Origin: Flavobacteriaceae bacterium UBA5079
Lineage (GTDB): Bacteria; Bacteroidota; Bacteroidia; Flavobacteriales; Flavobacteriaceae
Direction: 5' to 3'
NCBI GenBank assembly: GCA_002414705.1
Contig: DIAL01000028.1
Location: forward strand, 1-13,752
DNA: 13,752 bases
Shown: positions 6,960 through 13,752 of the stretch, piece by piece
Position numbering within the stretch: the first letter of the stretch is position 1
Layout: each line of letters begins with the position of its first letter
Notes under the pieces: generated by a model
What the model was told of the DNA's origin: nothing
Database searches by the model: none
Seen by the model: the letters and a program-made list of their open reading frames with translations, nothing else
Position numbers and translations under genes: made by a program

Positions 6960-7874
6960 TTAGAATGTTAATGCATCAATTTGATGAAACATACTAATAA
7001 TACTGTTTACAGTATTTTTATAAAATTCTGGATGAATATTTTCATAATCGTCCGTAGGTTGGTGATAATCCTCATGATCTTCAACACCAAAATATAAAAA
7101 TGGAATATTCTTCATATGAAAAGGTGCATGATCTGACGAAAACATCCAGCTCTGTTTCCCATCAGTTCCATCATGTCCAGCAATAATGGTGATATCTTCA
7201 GATTTTTCTAGATTTTTATAAATGGTTTCCAATTGCGGATTACTTTTAATTCCCGTAACGTATAATTCTTTATTCTCATTCCTAGAAACCATATCCATAT
7301 TAACATTAAGAATAATAGACTTTAAGGGAACGATTGTATTATTGATAAAAAATTTAGAGCCTTGAAGGCCTAATTCTTCGGCATCAAAAAAGGCTAAAAT
7401 CACCGAGTGTTTTGGCGGATTTTTCTGAAAAAATTCGGCAAAAGCAAATAATGCACTCACTCCAGAAGCATCATCATCAGCTCCATTATAAATTTGATCA
7501 TTTTTTATTCCTTCATGATCATAGTGCGCACTTATTACCATATATTCTTCAGGATATTCAGTTCCTTTTATTGAAGCTAGAATATTAACGCCATTATAGG
7601 ATTCATCTCTACTACTGAAAGTAAAAGGCTGTTCAAAATTATCCACTAAAGGTGCCACTTGAAGCATTTTTAGTTGTTTAATAATATAGTTTTTGGCTTT
7701 TTCAGCACCAGGTGTTCCTGTTCGCCTACCTTCGTAAGCATCGGATGCTAATTCCTTAACATGATTGAGCAAGTTTTCAGAATTAAAACTATAGGTGTTT
7801 TTTACCTGTCCAAAGGAAAGACAAGAGAACAGCATAATAAAAGCTGTTGACAGAATAAAATTAGTGCTTTTCAT
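6960..7874 (-). CDS. Secreted M28 family zinc aminopeptidase
   Basis: This is a 304-residue metallopeptidase of the M28 (aminopeptidase Y/S) family, which uses two zinc ions to remove N-terminal residues from peptides. The signal peptide covers about residues 1-23 (ending SFGQ). A cysteine in LFSC at 18 gives a poor lipobox, so type I cleavage is more likely than lipidation. All expected metal and catalytic residues are present: His117 in SAHYDH, Asp134 in GADDDASG (bridging), Glu166 (general base) and Glu167 in DAEELGLQG, Asp194 in NMDMVS and His271 in YHQPTDD. The length is that of a single-domain secreted M28 enzyme without a PA domain. It is the first gene of a likely two-gene operon with the MutS-like ATPase. 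Together with DPP11 nearby it suggests peptide use in the periplasm, though substrate preference cannot be read. Confidence 0.92.
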   Translation of the reverse strand: MKSTNFILSTAFIMLFSCLSFGQVKNTYSFNSENLLNHVKELASDAYEGRRTGTPGAEKAKNYIIKQLKMLQVAPLVDNFEQPFTFSSRDESYNGVNILASIKGTEYPEEYMVISAHYDHEGIKNDQIYNGADDDASGVSALFAFAEFFQKNPPKHSVILAFFDAEELGLQGSKFFINNTIVPLKSIILNVNMDMVSRNENKELYVTGIKSNPQLETIYKNLEKSEDITIIAGHDGTDGKQSWMFSSDHAPFHMKNIPFLYFGVEDHEDYHQPTDDYENIHPEFYKNTVNSIISMFHQIDALTF

Positions 7875-7886
7875 TATTATAGATTA

Positions 7887-7914
7887 TGAACATAAAGAAA
7901 CAAAAAAATCCCAA
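7887..7914 (-). promoter_or_regulatory. Weak candidate promoter for the M28/MutS-like operon
   Basis: On the minus strand TTG (7914-7912) is followed after 17 bases by TATGTTCA (7894-7887), six of eight matches to TAnnTTTG. It overlaps the sdh terminator hairpin and ends 12 bases before the ATG at 7874. The spacer is only 79 bases, so the promoter must lie near here if the terminator works, but this particular match is weak. Confidence 0.25.
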
Positions 7915-7933
7915 GCTAACACTTGGGATTTTT
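7902..7933 (-). terminator. Rho-independent terminator of the sdhCAB operon
   Basis: Perfect 12-base arms AAAAATCCCAAG (7904-7915) and CTTGGGATTTTT (7922-7933) enclose a six-base loop. Read on the minus strand, the stem ends in an unbroken run of seven T residues (7908-7902). It lies 20 bases after the sdhB stop and just upstream of the M28 peptidase gene. Confidence 0.92.
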
Positions 7934-7953
7934 ATAGATTTATTAAAATATTT

Positions 7954-8700
7954 TTATCCTTTTAAACTTGCTTTTAAATACTCACGATTCATACGTGCAA
8001 TATTTTCTAAAGAAATTCCTTTAGGACATTCCACTTCGCAAGCTCCAGTATTGGTACAGTTACCAAAACCTTCTTCATCCATTTGTTTAACCATGTTTAA
8101 AACACGGTCTGTTGCTTCAATTTTACCTTGAGGCAATAAGGCAAATTGTGATACTTTAGCACCAACAAATAACATAGCTGATGAGTTTTTACAACTTGCT
8201 ACACAAGCACCACAACCAATACAAGTTGCTGCACTAAAGGCATCGTCGGCATCGTGTTTGTTAACTGGAATAGCATTAGCATCGATAGTATTTCCTGAGG
8301 TATTTACCGAAATAAATCCACCTGCATGTTGAATACGATCGAAAGCACTTCTGTCTACAACTAAATCTTTAATTACCGGGAAAGCAGTTGCTCTAAATGG
8401 CTCGATAACAATCGTATCACCATCCTTGAACATACGCATGTGTAATTGGCAGGTTGTAACACCACGATCTGGACCATGAGCTTCACCATTAATATATAGG
8501 GAGCACATACCACAAATTCCTTCACGACAATCGTGATCAAATTCTACAGGTTCGTCACCTTTATTAATTAAACCTTCGTTTAATACGTCCAACATTTCTA
8601 GGAAAGACATATCTGGTGAAACATCACTTATTGGATAATTAACCAATTTTCCTTTATCGTTAGCGTTTTTCTGACGCCATATTTTTAACGTTAAATTCAT
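7954..8700 (-). CDS. sdhB: Succinate dehydrogenase / fumarate reductase iron-sulfur subunit
   Basis: This 248-residue subunit passes electrons from the flavoprotein to the membrane cytochrome b on the cytoplasmic face of complex II. The N-terminal ferredoxin domain carries the 2Fe-2S ligands Cys58, Cys63 and Cys66 ([10 protein letters not shown]) and Cys84 (TTCQLH). The C-terminal domain holds [11 protein letters not shown] (160-170) and [12 protein letters not shown] (Cys215, Cys221, Cys225), which together supply the 4Fe-4S and 3Fe-4S ligands. The length is normal. It is the last gene of sdhCAB, starts 11 bases after the sdhA stop and is followed by a strong terminator. The sequence type is that of menaquinone-linked enzymes (Bacteroides/Bacillus/Wolinella group). 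Direction in the cell, succinate oxidation or fumarate reduction, cannot be fixed from this subunit alone. Confidence 0.97.
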   Translation of the reverse strand: MNLTLKIWRQKNANDKGKLVNYPISDVSPDMSFLEMLDVLNEGLINKGDEPVEFDHDCREGICGMCSLYINGEAHGPDRGVTTCQLHMRMFKDGDTIVIEPFRATAFPVIKDLVVDRSAFDRIQHAGGFISVNTSGNTIDANAIPVNKHDADDAFSAATCIGCGACVASCKNSSAMLFVGAKVSQFALLPQGKIEATDRVLNMVKQMDEEGFGNCTNTGACEVECPKGISLENIARMNREYLKASLKG

Positions 8701-8711
8701 AGCTTTCCTTC

Positions 8712-10709
8712 TTATTTATAACTTCTTTCTTTAACTTCAATGTTTTCGTAAACCAAGTCTTCCTTGTGTAAAACAGCATCTTTTGGTTCACCTTTAAATT
8801 CCCAAGCCGATACGTATTGAAACTCCTTTCTACGTTTAGCCTCACCTTCGGGTGTTTGATGTTCTTCTCTAAAATGACCACCTGCAGATTCTTCTCGTAA
8901 TAAGGCATCTTTTGCAAATAATTCACCTAATTCTAAAAAGTCCGCTACACGTAAAGCTTTCGCTAATTCTTCGTTAAACTCTTCATTAGTTCCAGGTACT
9001 CTAACATCTTTCCAGAATTCTTTACGCAGTTCTGCAATTTCTGAAATAGCTGAATTTAAATCTTCTGCATTACGAGCCATACCACATTTGTTCCACATAA
9101 TTTTACCTAAACGTTTATGGAAATAATCTACAGAATGTGTTCCTTTATTATCAATTAAATGTGCAATATTATCACGAACACTCTTTTCTGCTTCATCAAA
9201 TGCTGGTGAATTTGTAGGAATTGGTCCTGTTCTAATATCATCAGCTAAATAATCACCAATTGTGTATGGTAACACAAAATAACCATCCGCTAAACCTTGC
9301 ATTAATGCCGAAGCACCTAATCTATTTGCTCCATGGTCAGAGAAATTAGCTTCACCAATGGCATACAATCCTGGCACTGTTGTTTGTAAGTTATAATCTA
9401 CCCAGATTCCACCCATAGTATAGTGAACGGCAGGATAAATCATCATAGGTGTTTCGTATGGATTCTGATCTACAATTTTCTCATACATCTGAAATAAGTT
9501 TCCATACTTATTTTTCACGACCTCTTGACCTAATTTTCTAACAAGCGCATCATCACTTTCATCTAAACCTCTAACGTGTGCTTGCTCTTTTCCGTAGCGC
9601 ATAAATGCTGCTGCAAAGTCTAAATAGACAGCTTCACCAGTTGCATTTACACCAAAACCAGCATCGCAACGTTCTTTAGCGGCACGTGACGCCACATCAC
9701 GAGGTACTAAATTACCGAAAGCTGGATAACGACGTTCCAAGTAGTAATCACGATCTGCTTCTTCTAATTGTGTTGGCTTTAATTTACCTGCACGAATAGC
9801 GTCCACATCTTTTTTATGTTTTGGTACCCAAATACGACCATCGTTACGTAACGATTCGGACATAAGGGTTAATTTTGATTGATGATCTCCTGAAACTGGA
9901 ATACACGTTGGGTGAATTTGTGTGTAACATGGATTTGCAAAGTAAGCGCCACGTTTGTGAGCTTTCCAAGCAGCTGTTACATTACTTCCCATAGCATTTG
10001 TGGACAAGAAGAATACGTTTCCGTATCCACCAGTTCCTAAAACCACAGCGTGTGCTGAATGACGCTCAATTTCACCAGTTACTAAATTACGAGCAATAAT
10101 ACCACGTGCTTTTCCGTCTACAATAACTACGTCTAGCATTTCATGGCGGTTATACATTTTCACTTTACCGCGGCCAATTTGACGGTTTAATGCCGAATAA
10201 GCTCCTAACAATAATTGCTGCCCAGTTTGACCAGCAGCATAGAAAGTTCTGGAAACTAATACACCACCAAACGAACGGTTATCTAATAATCCACCATATT
10301 CACGAGCAAAAGGAACACCTTGAGCCACACATTGGTCAATTATATTTGCCGATACTTCTGCTAAACGATATACATTAGCTTCACGTGAACGGTAATCGCC
10401 ACCTTTTACGGTATCATAAAATAAACGGTATGTTGAATCACCATCACCTTGATAATTTTTAGCCGCATTAATTCCACCTTGTGCTGCAATAGAATGCGCA
10501 CGTCTTGGAGAATCTTGAAAGCAAAAAGCTTTTACATTATAACCCAACTCTGCTAACGTTGCTGCTGCAGATCCACCTGCTAAACCAGTACCAACAACAA
10601 TAACGTCTATTAAACGCTTGTTGGCTGGATTTACCAGATTATTTGAGTTTTTATAATTAGTCCATTTGTCAGCAAGAGGACCTTTTGGTATTTTAGAATC
10701 TAAAGCCAT
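8712..10709 (-). CDS. sdhA: Succinate dehydrogenase / fumarate reductase flavoprotein subunit
   Basis: This 665-residue subunit holds FAD and the dicarboxylate site, interconverting succinate and fumarate. The dinucleotide-binding motif is [12 protein letters not shown] (38-49). His72 in [11 protein letters not shown] is the expected site of covalent FAD attachment. Active-site residues are His266 in QIHPTC, Arg337 in VPRDVASR (the proton-shuttling arginine), His429 in AVHYTMGG and Arg463 in GANRLGAS. The family's C-terminal helical domain follows, including residues 560-600. It sits between sdhC (14-base gap) and sdhB (11-base gap), so it is co-transcribed. Codon choice favours third-position A/T but is less extreme than in the spacer regions, as expected for a highly expressed core gene. 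Confidence 0.97.
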   Translation of the reverse strand: MALDSKIPKGPLADKWTNYKNSNNLVNPANKRLIDVIVVGTGLAGGSAAATLAELGYNVKAFCFQDSPRRAHSIAAQGGINAAKNYQGDGDSTYRLFYDTVKGGDYRSREANVYRLAEVSANIIDQCVAQGVPFAREYGGLLDNRSFGGVLVSRTFYAAGQTGQQLLLGAYSALNRQIGRGKVKMYNRHEMLDVVIVDGKARGIIARNLVTGEIERHSAHAVVLGTGGYGNVFFLSTNAMGSNVTAAWKAHKRGAYFANPCYTQIHPTCIPVSGDHQSKLTLMSESLRNDGRIWVPKHKKDVDAIRAGKLKPTQLEEADRDYYLERRYPAFGNLVPRDVASRAAKERCDAGFGVNATGEAVYLDFAAAFMRYGKEQAHVRGLDESDDALVRKLGQEVVKNKYGNLFQMYEKIVDQNPYETPMMIYPAVHYTMGGIWVDYNLQTTVPGLYAIGEANFSDHGANRLGASALMQGLADGYFVLPYTIGDYLADDIRTGPIPTNSPAFDEAEKSVRDNIAHLIDNKGTHSVDYFHKRLGKIMWNKCGMARNAEDLNSAISEIAELRKEFWKDVRVPGTNEEFNEELAKALRVADFLELGELFAKDALLREESAGGHFREEHQTPEGEAKRRKEFQYVSAWEFKGEPKDAVLHKEDLVYENIEVKERSYK

Positions 10710-10723
10710 ATTAGATATATTTT

Positions 10724-11401
10724 TTAGTGATTAAGGTGATGGAATAACGCAATAAAAATAAATCCTAATGGAATACCTATTGCGTATACTTTAGCAAAAC
10801 CTTTTAAACTTTTTGTGTATTTGTTATTTGCTCCAACTGATTGGAATGCGGACATAAAGCCATGCAGTAAATGCAGCGCTAAAAACACAAATGCCAAACA
10901 ATAAGCAGCAACACGAATTGGGTTTTCAAATTTATGAACCAATTCCTCATAATATCTAAACCCTTCTCCATCGGCTAATAATCCAGACATATCGCCTTGA
11001 ATATACTTGATGTTCATTTCTGGAAACCAGAAATCTATAAAATGAAGTATCATAAATGCCAAGATGGCCAGACCACTCCAAATCATGTTTCTACTCATCC
11101 AAGATGAATTGGCATTACCATTATTTTTGGCGTAGCTAATTTTTCTAGCACTATTATTTTTAATCTCTAGAACAAATCCCATAACAAAATGAAAAATAAC
11201 ACCAAAAATTAAAACAGGCTGCATGAGATATTGAATAACCCAGAAAGTTCCCATAAAGTGAGAAACCTCATTAAATGTATCTGGATTAAATACCGATAAC
11301 ATGTTGATAGCAAAGTGCTGTAGTAAAAAAACCATTAGGAAGAGTGCCGAAAGTGCCATGGCAACTTTTCTTCCAATCGAAGAATTCAAAATTCCGCTCA
11401 T
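10724..11401 (-). CDS. sdhC: Succinate dehydrogenase cytochrome b subunit, five-helix di-heme b558 type
   Basis: This 225-residue integral membrane protein anchors SdhAB and carries electrons to menaquinone. Five hydrophobic helices are seen at about 13-35, 55-79, 105-125, 160-184 and 204-221. Histidines that fit the axial ligands of two b hemes are His29, His71, His120 and His180 (His177 is the alternative in LALHLLHGF). That arrangement matches Bacillus subtilis SdhC and Wolinella FrdC. No separate sdhD is present, consistent with the one-anchor, two-heme architecture. The ORF starts [12 protein letters not shown], the usual beginning for this family, and lies about 20 bases after the predicted -7 element. 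It is the first gene of the operon. Confidence 0.95.
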   Translation of the reverse strand: MSGILNSSIGRKVAMALSALFLMVFLLQHFAINMLSVFNPDTFNEVSHFMGTFWVIQYLMQPVLIFGVIFHFVMGFVLEIKNNSARKISYAKNNGNANSSWMSRNMIWSGLAILAFMILHFIDFWFPEMNIKYIQGDMSGLLADGEGFRYYEELVHKFENPIRVAAYCLAFVFLALHLLHGFMSAFQSVGANNKYTKSLKGFAKVYAIGIPLGFIFIALFHHLNH

Positions 11402-11425
11402 TGTTGAAGTTTAATATTTATCTAA

Positions 11426-11458
11426 CAAAGATACGCTTCAAATCAGTTTTAGACAAAA
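11426..11458 (-). promoter_or_regulatory. Promoter of the sdhCAB operon (Bacteroidota sigma-ABfr type)
   Basis: On the minus strand TTTTG (11458-11454) is followed after 20 bases by TATCTTTG (11433-11426), an exact match to the TAnnTTTG -7 consensus with spacing in the accepted range. Transcription would begin near 11419, giving a leader of roughly 18 bases before the sdhC ATG at 11401. No ribosome binding site is visible, as is normal in this phylum. Confidence 0.85.
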
Positions 11459-11495
11459 TACAAACCTTAATATTATCTATTTAGAATGATTTTAA

Positions 11496-12731
11496 TTAAA
11501 AGTTAAATCGTGGGTTAACAATTGTATTATAAATTGACCCAAATGCATAATTAAACCCAAAGCTTGCATAGTAATTGTAACCAGATTGTAATTGCTGTTG
11601 TTGAAGTAACAATTCTTCTAAAGACACATTTCCTGCTGGAAGGTTTACTTGATTTCTAGTAATGCTATAACTACCATTAATATTAAAATTAAATCCTTTA
11701 AAAATTCGAATATTGGCTCCAAGATAAAAGGACAATGAGTTTAATGTGGTGTCGTGCAAATATTGCCTAAATGACGCTTCGCTAAAAATATTTCCCCATT
11801 CTTGGTTGATACTTCCTCCCAAATTAAGCTCATGCTCCCAAAGTGTTTCTTTTTCTTTTGCAAAAATGGTACGCTCAATATATTTTTGATACACAATTCC
11901 ATTTCTATAAGATAGGGTTAATTGTTTTTTAGCAGATTGTTTATATTCAAAAAAGTTGTATTCTAATGCAGGTTTAAGAGACCAATAAAAATCTTTATTA
12001 CTGTAGGTTGAAGCTCCTAAATCGGCAAAAAAACCATAAGACCAATTATCATTAATGCTCAAAACATCACTTATAAATAAATATTTATTACTGTTTATGG
12101 CTATAATATCTTCATCACCATAAGTAAATGTTGATTTATCTTCACCTATTCCCAAACGCAATAAAAACTTATTCTCTTCAGTTACTCGTTTAATTGACAA
12201 ATCGCCATTTAAATTACTGTATTTATTTGTTTCTTGACCGTTAAAATATCCATTAGCACCTAATCCAAATACCCAATAATCCCAAGGGTCATTTTCTTCT
12301 AATTTTTGTTCATTGTTTTCTGGTGAATCCACATTTACCGAAACAGAATCTGTTGCTCCTTTTTCAATCCAATACCTAACCAATCCTAATTTTAACTGGT
12401 CTAAAATCTGGTTTCGTACATCATCATTTGTCATATTAGTATCTGTTGAAAAACTTAATTTGTACTTGATGTTTTCAAACGTATTTTTTCCAATAAAATC
12501 AATTTCATACAAACGACCACCACTTCCATTTTGTTGGGTTACAAAAAATAGGTGTACATCACCTAAATTCTGATCTCTTACAAACTGGACATTCCCAAGA
12601 TTTTGTTTTATATATGTATTATCGCATATATTACAATCAAGATATATTTTAAGTTCATCTAGTTTAACATCTTGTGAAAAAATAATAGCAGGAATAATTG
12701 ATAACAATATCACTAAAGTCCGTTTTAGCAT
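11496..12731 (-). CDS. Outer-membrane beta-barrel-like protein with N-terminal CxxC domain, function unknown
   Basis: This is a 411-residue secreted protein. The signal peptide ends at about residue 20 (IIFSQ). A small N-terminal domain (about 25-125) begins LDCNICDNTYIKQNLG with Cys33 and Cys36, then FVRD and a VHLFFVTQQNGSGG strand, followed by a helix (NDDVRNQILDQLKLGLVRYW). An acidic linker (136-148) leads to alternating aromatic/polar strands from about 152 to the end, and the chain finishes NPRFNF with a terminal Phe. Such a C-terminus is typical of barrels handled by the BAM complex. I recognise the layout as a recurring Bacteroidota hypothetical protein but cannot name a function. The N-terminal domain may sit in the periplasm. 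The gene follows the lipoprotein gene by 139 bases and precedes sdhC, from which it is separated by the sdh promoter. Confidence 0.75.
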   Translation of the reverse strand: MLKRTLVILLSIIPAIIFSQDVKLDELKIYLDCNICDNTYIKQNLGNVQFVRDQNLGDVHLFFVTQQNGSGGRLYEIDFIGKNTFENIKYKLSFSTDTNMTNDDVRNQILDQLKLGLVRYWIEKGATDSVSVNVDSPENNEQKLEENDPWDYWVFGLGANGYFNGQETNKYSNLNGDLSIKRVTEENKFLLRLGIGEDKSTFTYGDEDIIAINSNKYLFISDVLSINDNWSYGFFADLGASTYSNKDFYWSLKPALEYNFFEYKQSAKKQLTLSYRNGIVYQKYIERTIFAKEKETLWEHELNLGGSINQEWGNIFSEASFRQYLHDTTLNSLSFYLGANIRIFKGFNFNINGSYSITRNQVNLPAGNVSLEELLLQQQQLQSGYNYYASFGFNYAFGSIYNTIVNPRFNF

Positions 12732-12759
12732 AATTATAGCTTTATGTTTTTATTAATAC

Positions 12760-12793
12760 TAAAACTAAAATGACTTCACACAGTAAGTGTCAA
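12760..12793 (-). promoter_or_regulatory. Weak candidate promoter for the barrel protein gene
   Basis: On the minus strand TTG (12793-12791) and TAGTTTTA (12767-12760) are 23 bases apart; the -7 match is seven of eight. The candidate sits in the 139-base spacer 12732-12870, where I found no clear terminator for the upstream lipoprotein gene, so read-through from that gene is also possible. Confidence 0.25.
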
Positions 12794-12870
12794 AAAAATG
12801 CAAAAGAAGTGCAAATCTTTGTGAAATATTAAAAAAGTGAGTGTCTGAAATAGGAAAAATTATTTATAAT

Positions 12871-13743
12871 TTAATTAGAAACCATAGGGATTAAGCCACG
12901 TAAACCCATATCAACCAATTGCTCACCAGCTTGTGGCTCATATTTTCCATCGGTATTTATTTCTGTCCATTCAAAACTATTATTTACCGAAAAAGATAAA
13001 GTAACAATTACATCTTCGGTTTCTTCACCAGAAATAGTCAATCCATTTTCAAACTCACCAGTTACCACACAAGAACCCTGTGGTATTGGAGATGAATTAA
13101 ACAATGGATTCGGAACCGTTGTTGCACCAGGAGGTGCTTGTCCTTGAGAAGTAAAACCTAAAGCTTCAAAAGCCCAGAAACCTTGAATTTTATTGGCATT
13201 AACTGGAAAAGTTGCTCCGTTAAAAGCAAGGGTTGGCACATAGGTATTATATCCTACAAAACTGGCTAAAGTTCCTGAATATTCATTACCATCAGCCGCC
13301 AAAAAATCTATTCCACCTTCTTGATAGGCTAATGAAACACGTACCCAAGTATAATTTCCTTCGGCAACTTGACTTAATGGAACGGTTACAAAGGTTTCAT
13401 TATTTCCCGCAAATTTAGCTTGGCTAAAATCTATTGCTTCTTCACCTCCAATTGTTGTGGTGACACCATTATAAACAATAGCACCTTGACCCAATAAAGT
13501 ATTTGCTGTTGGTGCAAACTCTATATAATGCGAACTCATTCTTGCAAAATCTGGCGATTGAGCCGCATTCCCATTTGGAATAGTTGCTGGTTGCCCTAAA
13601 TTGTCTAATCGAATTTGGTTGGAATCAAATTTAAATTTGATAACTAAATTAGCTTCCGGATTAATTGGTTCATTTACAGAATCGTCACTGCAAGCGAATA
13701 ATCCGAATAAAGCAAAACACAAAATAAAATTTAAAGGTTTCAT
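12871..13743 (-). CDS. Probable surface lipoprotein of unknown function (possibly MbnP-like)
   Basis: This is a 290-residue lipoprotein. A lipoprotein signal peptide runs to LFAC with the lipidated Cys18. The residues that follow, SDDS, resemble the surface-export signal described for Flavobacterium johnsoniae lipoproteins (an SDD-type motif just after the Cys), so the mature protein may face outward. The rest is predicted to be mainly beta-strand: LVIKFKFDSNQIRLDN near 33-48, SSHYIEF near 70, an EGNYTWVRVSLAY strand near 127 and GFWAFEALGF near 188. This order loosely recalls the copper-associated MbnP family (PGtY and WAW-type motifs), but that is a weak resemblance and I would not name it so without a profile search. 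The gene is complete; its promoter lies beyond the right edge. It may share a transcript with the barrel gene that follows. Confidence 0.75.
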   Translation of the reverse strand: MKPLNFILCFALFGLFACSDDSVNEPINPEANLVIKFKFDSNQIRLDNLGQPATIPNGNAAQSPDFARMSSHYIEFAPTANTLLGQGAIVYNGVTTTIGGEEAIDFSQAKFAGNNETFVTVPLSQVAEGNYTWVRVSLAYQEGGIDFLAADGNEYSGTLASFVGYNTYVPTLAFNGATFPVNANKIQGFWAFEALGFTSQGQAPPGATTVPNPLFNSSPIPQGSCVVTGEFENGLTISGEETEDVIVTLSFSVNNSFEWTEINTDGKYEPQAGEQLVDMGLRGLIPMVSN

Positions 13744-13752
13744 AGGTTAAAT

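Noticed and set aside
6960..7874. M28 peptidase as a lipoprotein through Cys18 (LFSC)
   Set aside because: The lipobox has Phe at -2 and the following SFGQ fits ordinary signal peptidase I cleavage better; lipidation is not excluded but not supported.
7886..8131. Plus-strand 81-codon open frame over the sdhB 3' end
   Set aside because: It runs through the sdh terminator hairpin and antisense to the conserved 3Fe-4S cysteine region of sdhB.
8660..8926. Minus-strand 88-codon open frame across the sdhA-sdhB junction
   Set aside because: It is out of frame with, and overlaps, the well-supported ends of sdhA and sdhB; its composition is that of a shadow frame.
12778..12870. Recurrent short AGTGTCAAA / AGTGCAAAT / TGTGAAAT words in the spacer downstream of the lipoprotein gene
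   Set aside because: The words differ in length, spacing and sequence, and no regular repeat unit or strong hairpin could be built from them.

Overview
The window is a 13.75 kb AT-rich stretch of chromosome from a member of the Bacteroidota, most likely the family Flavobacteriaceae. The evidence is the S46 dipeptidyl peptidase, the sdhCAB operon with a single five-helix cytochrome b subunit, the membrane-anchored MutS-like ATPase, a lipoprotein with an SDD motif right after the lipid cysteine, the lack of Shine-Dalgarno sites, and at least one promoter that fits the Bacteroidota TTG-N17-23-TAnnTTTG pattern. The genus cannot be read from the sequence.

Layout, left to right. (1) 1-1726, minus strand: a PLP aminotransferase of the YbdL/methionine-aminotransferase type followed 13 bases later by a nitrilase-family omega-amidase that runs off the left edge. 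Together they look like a transamination and 2-oxo-acid-amide hydrolysis pair linked to methionine/glutamine metabolism. (2) 1727-1884 is a divergent AT-rich spacer. (3) 1885-5047, plus strand: a secreted S46 dipeptidyl peptidase carrying the DPP11-type specificity arginine, a strong terminator, then a secreted thioredoxin-fold/TPR protein with its own promoter-like element. (4) 5048-5169 is a convergent spacer holding two different inverted repeats. (5) 5170-7874, minus strand: an M28 zinc peptidase followed 17 bases later by a transmembrane MutS-domain ATPase. (6) 7902-11458, minus strand: a succinate dehydrogenase operon sdhC-sdhA-sdhB with a clear promoter and a clear terminator. (7) 11496-13743, minus strand: an outer-membrane beta-barrel-like protein of unknown function and, upstream of it, a probably surface-exposed lipoprotein.

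Functionally this is mostly core metabolism: peptide scavenging (DPP11, M28 peptidase), amino acid transamination, and the menaquinone-linked succinate dehydrogenase that feeds electrons to the respiratory chain. The less understood parts are the MutS-like membrane ATPase, the CxxS thioredoxin/TPR protein, the CxxC-plus-barrel protein, the lipoprotein, and the intergenic palindromes. I saw no transposase, tRNA, rRNA, CRISPR array, prophage gene or obvious defence cassette, and no gene-free stretch exceeds about 160 bases. No frameshifted or degraded gene was seen; only the gene at the left edge is cut, by the window boundary.
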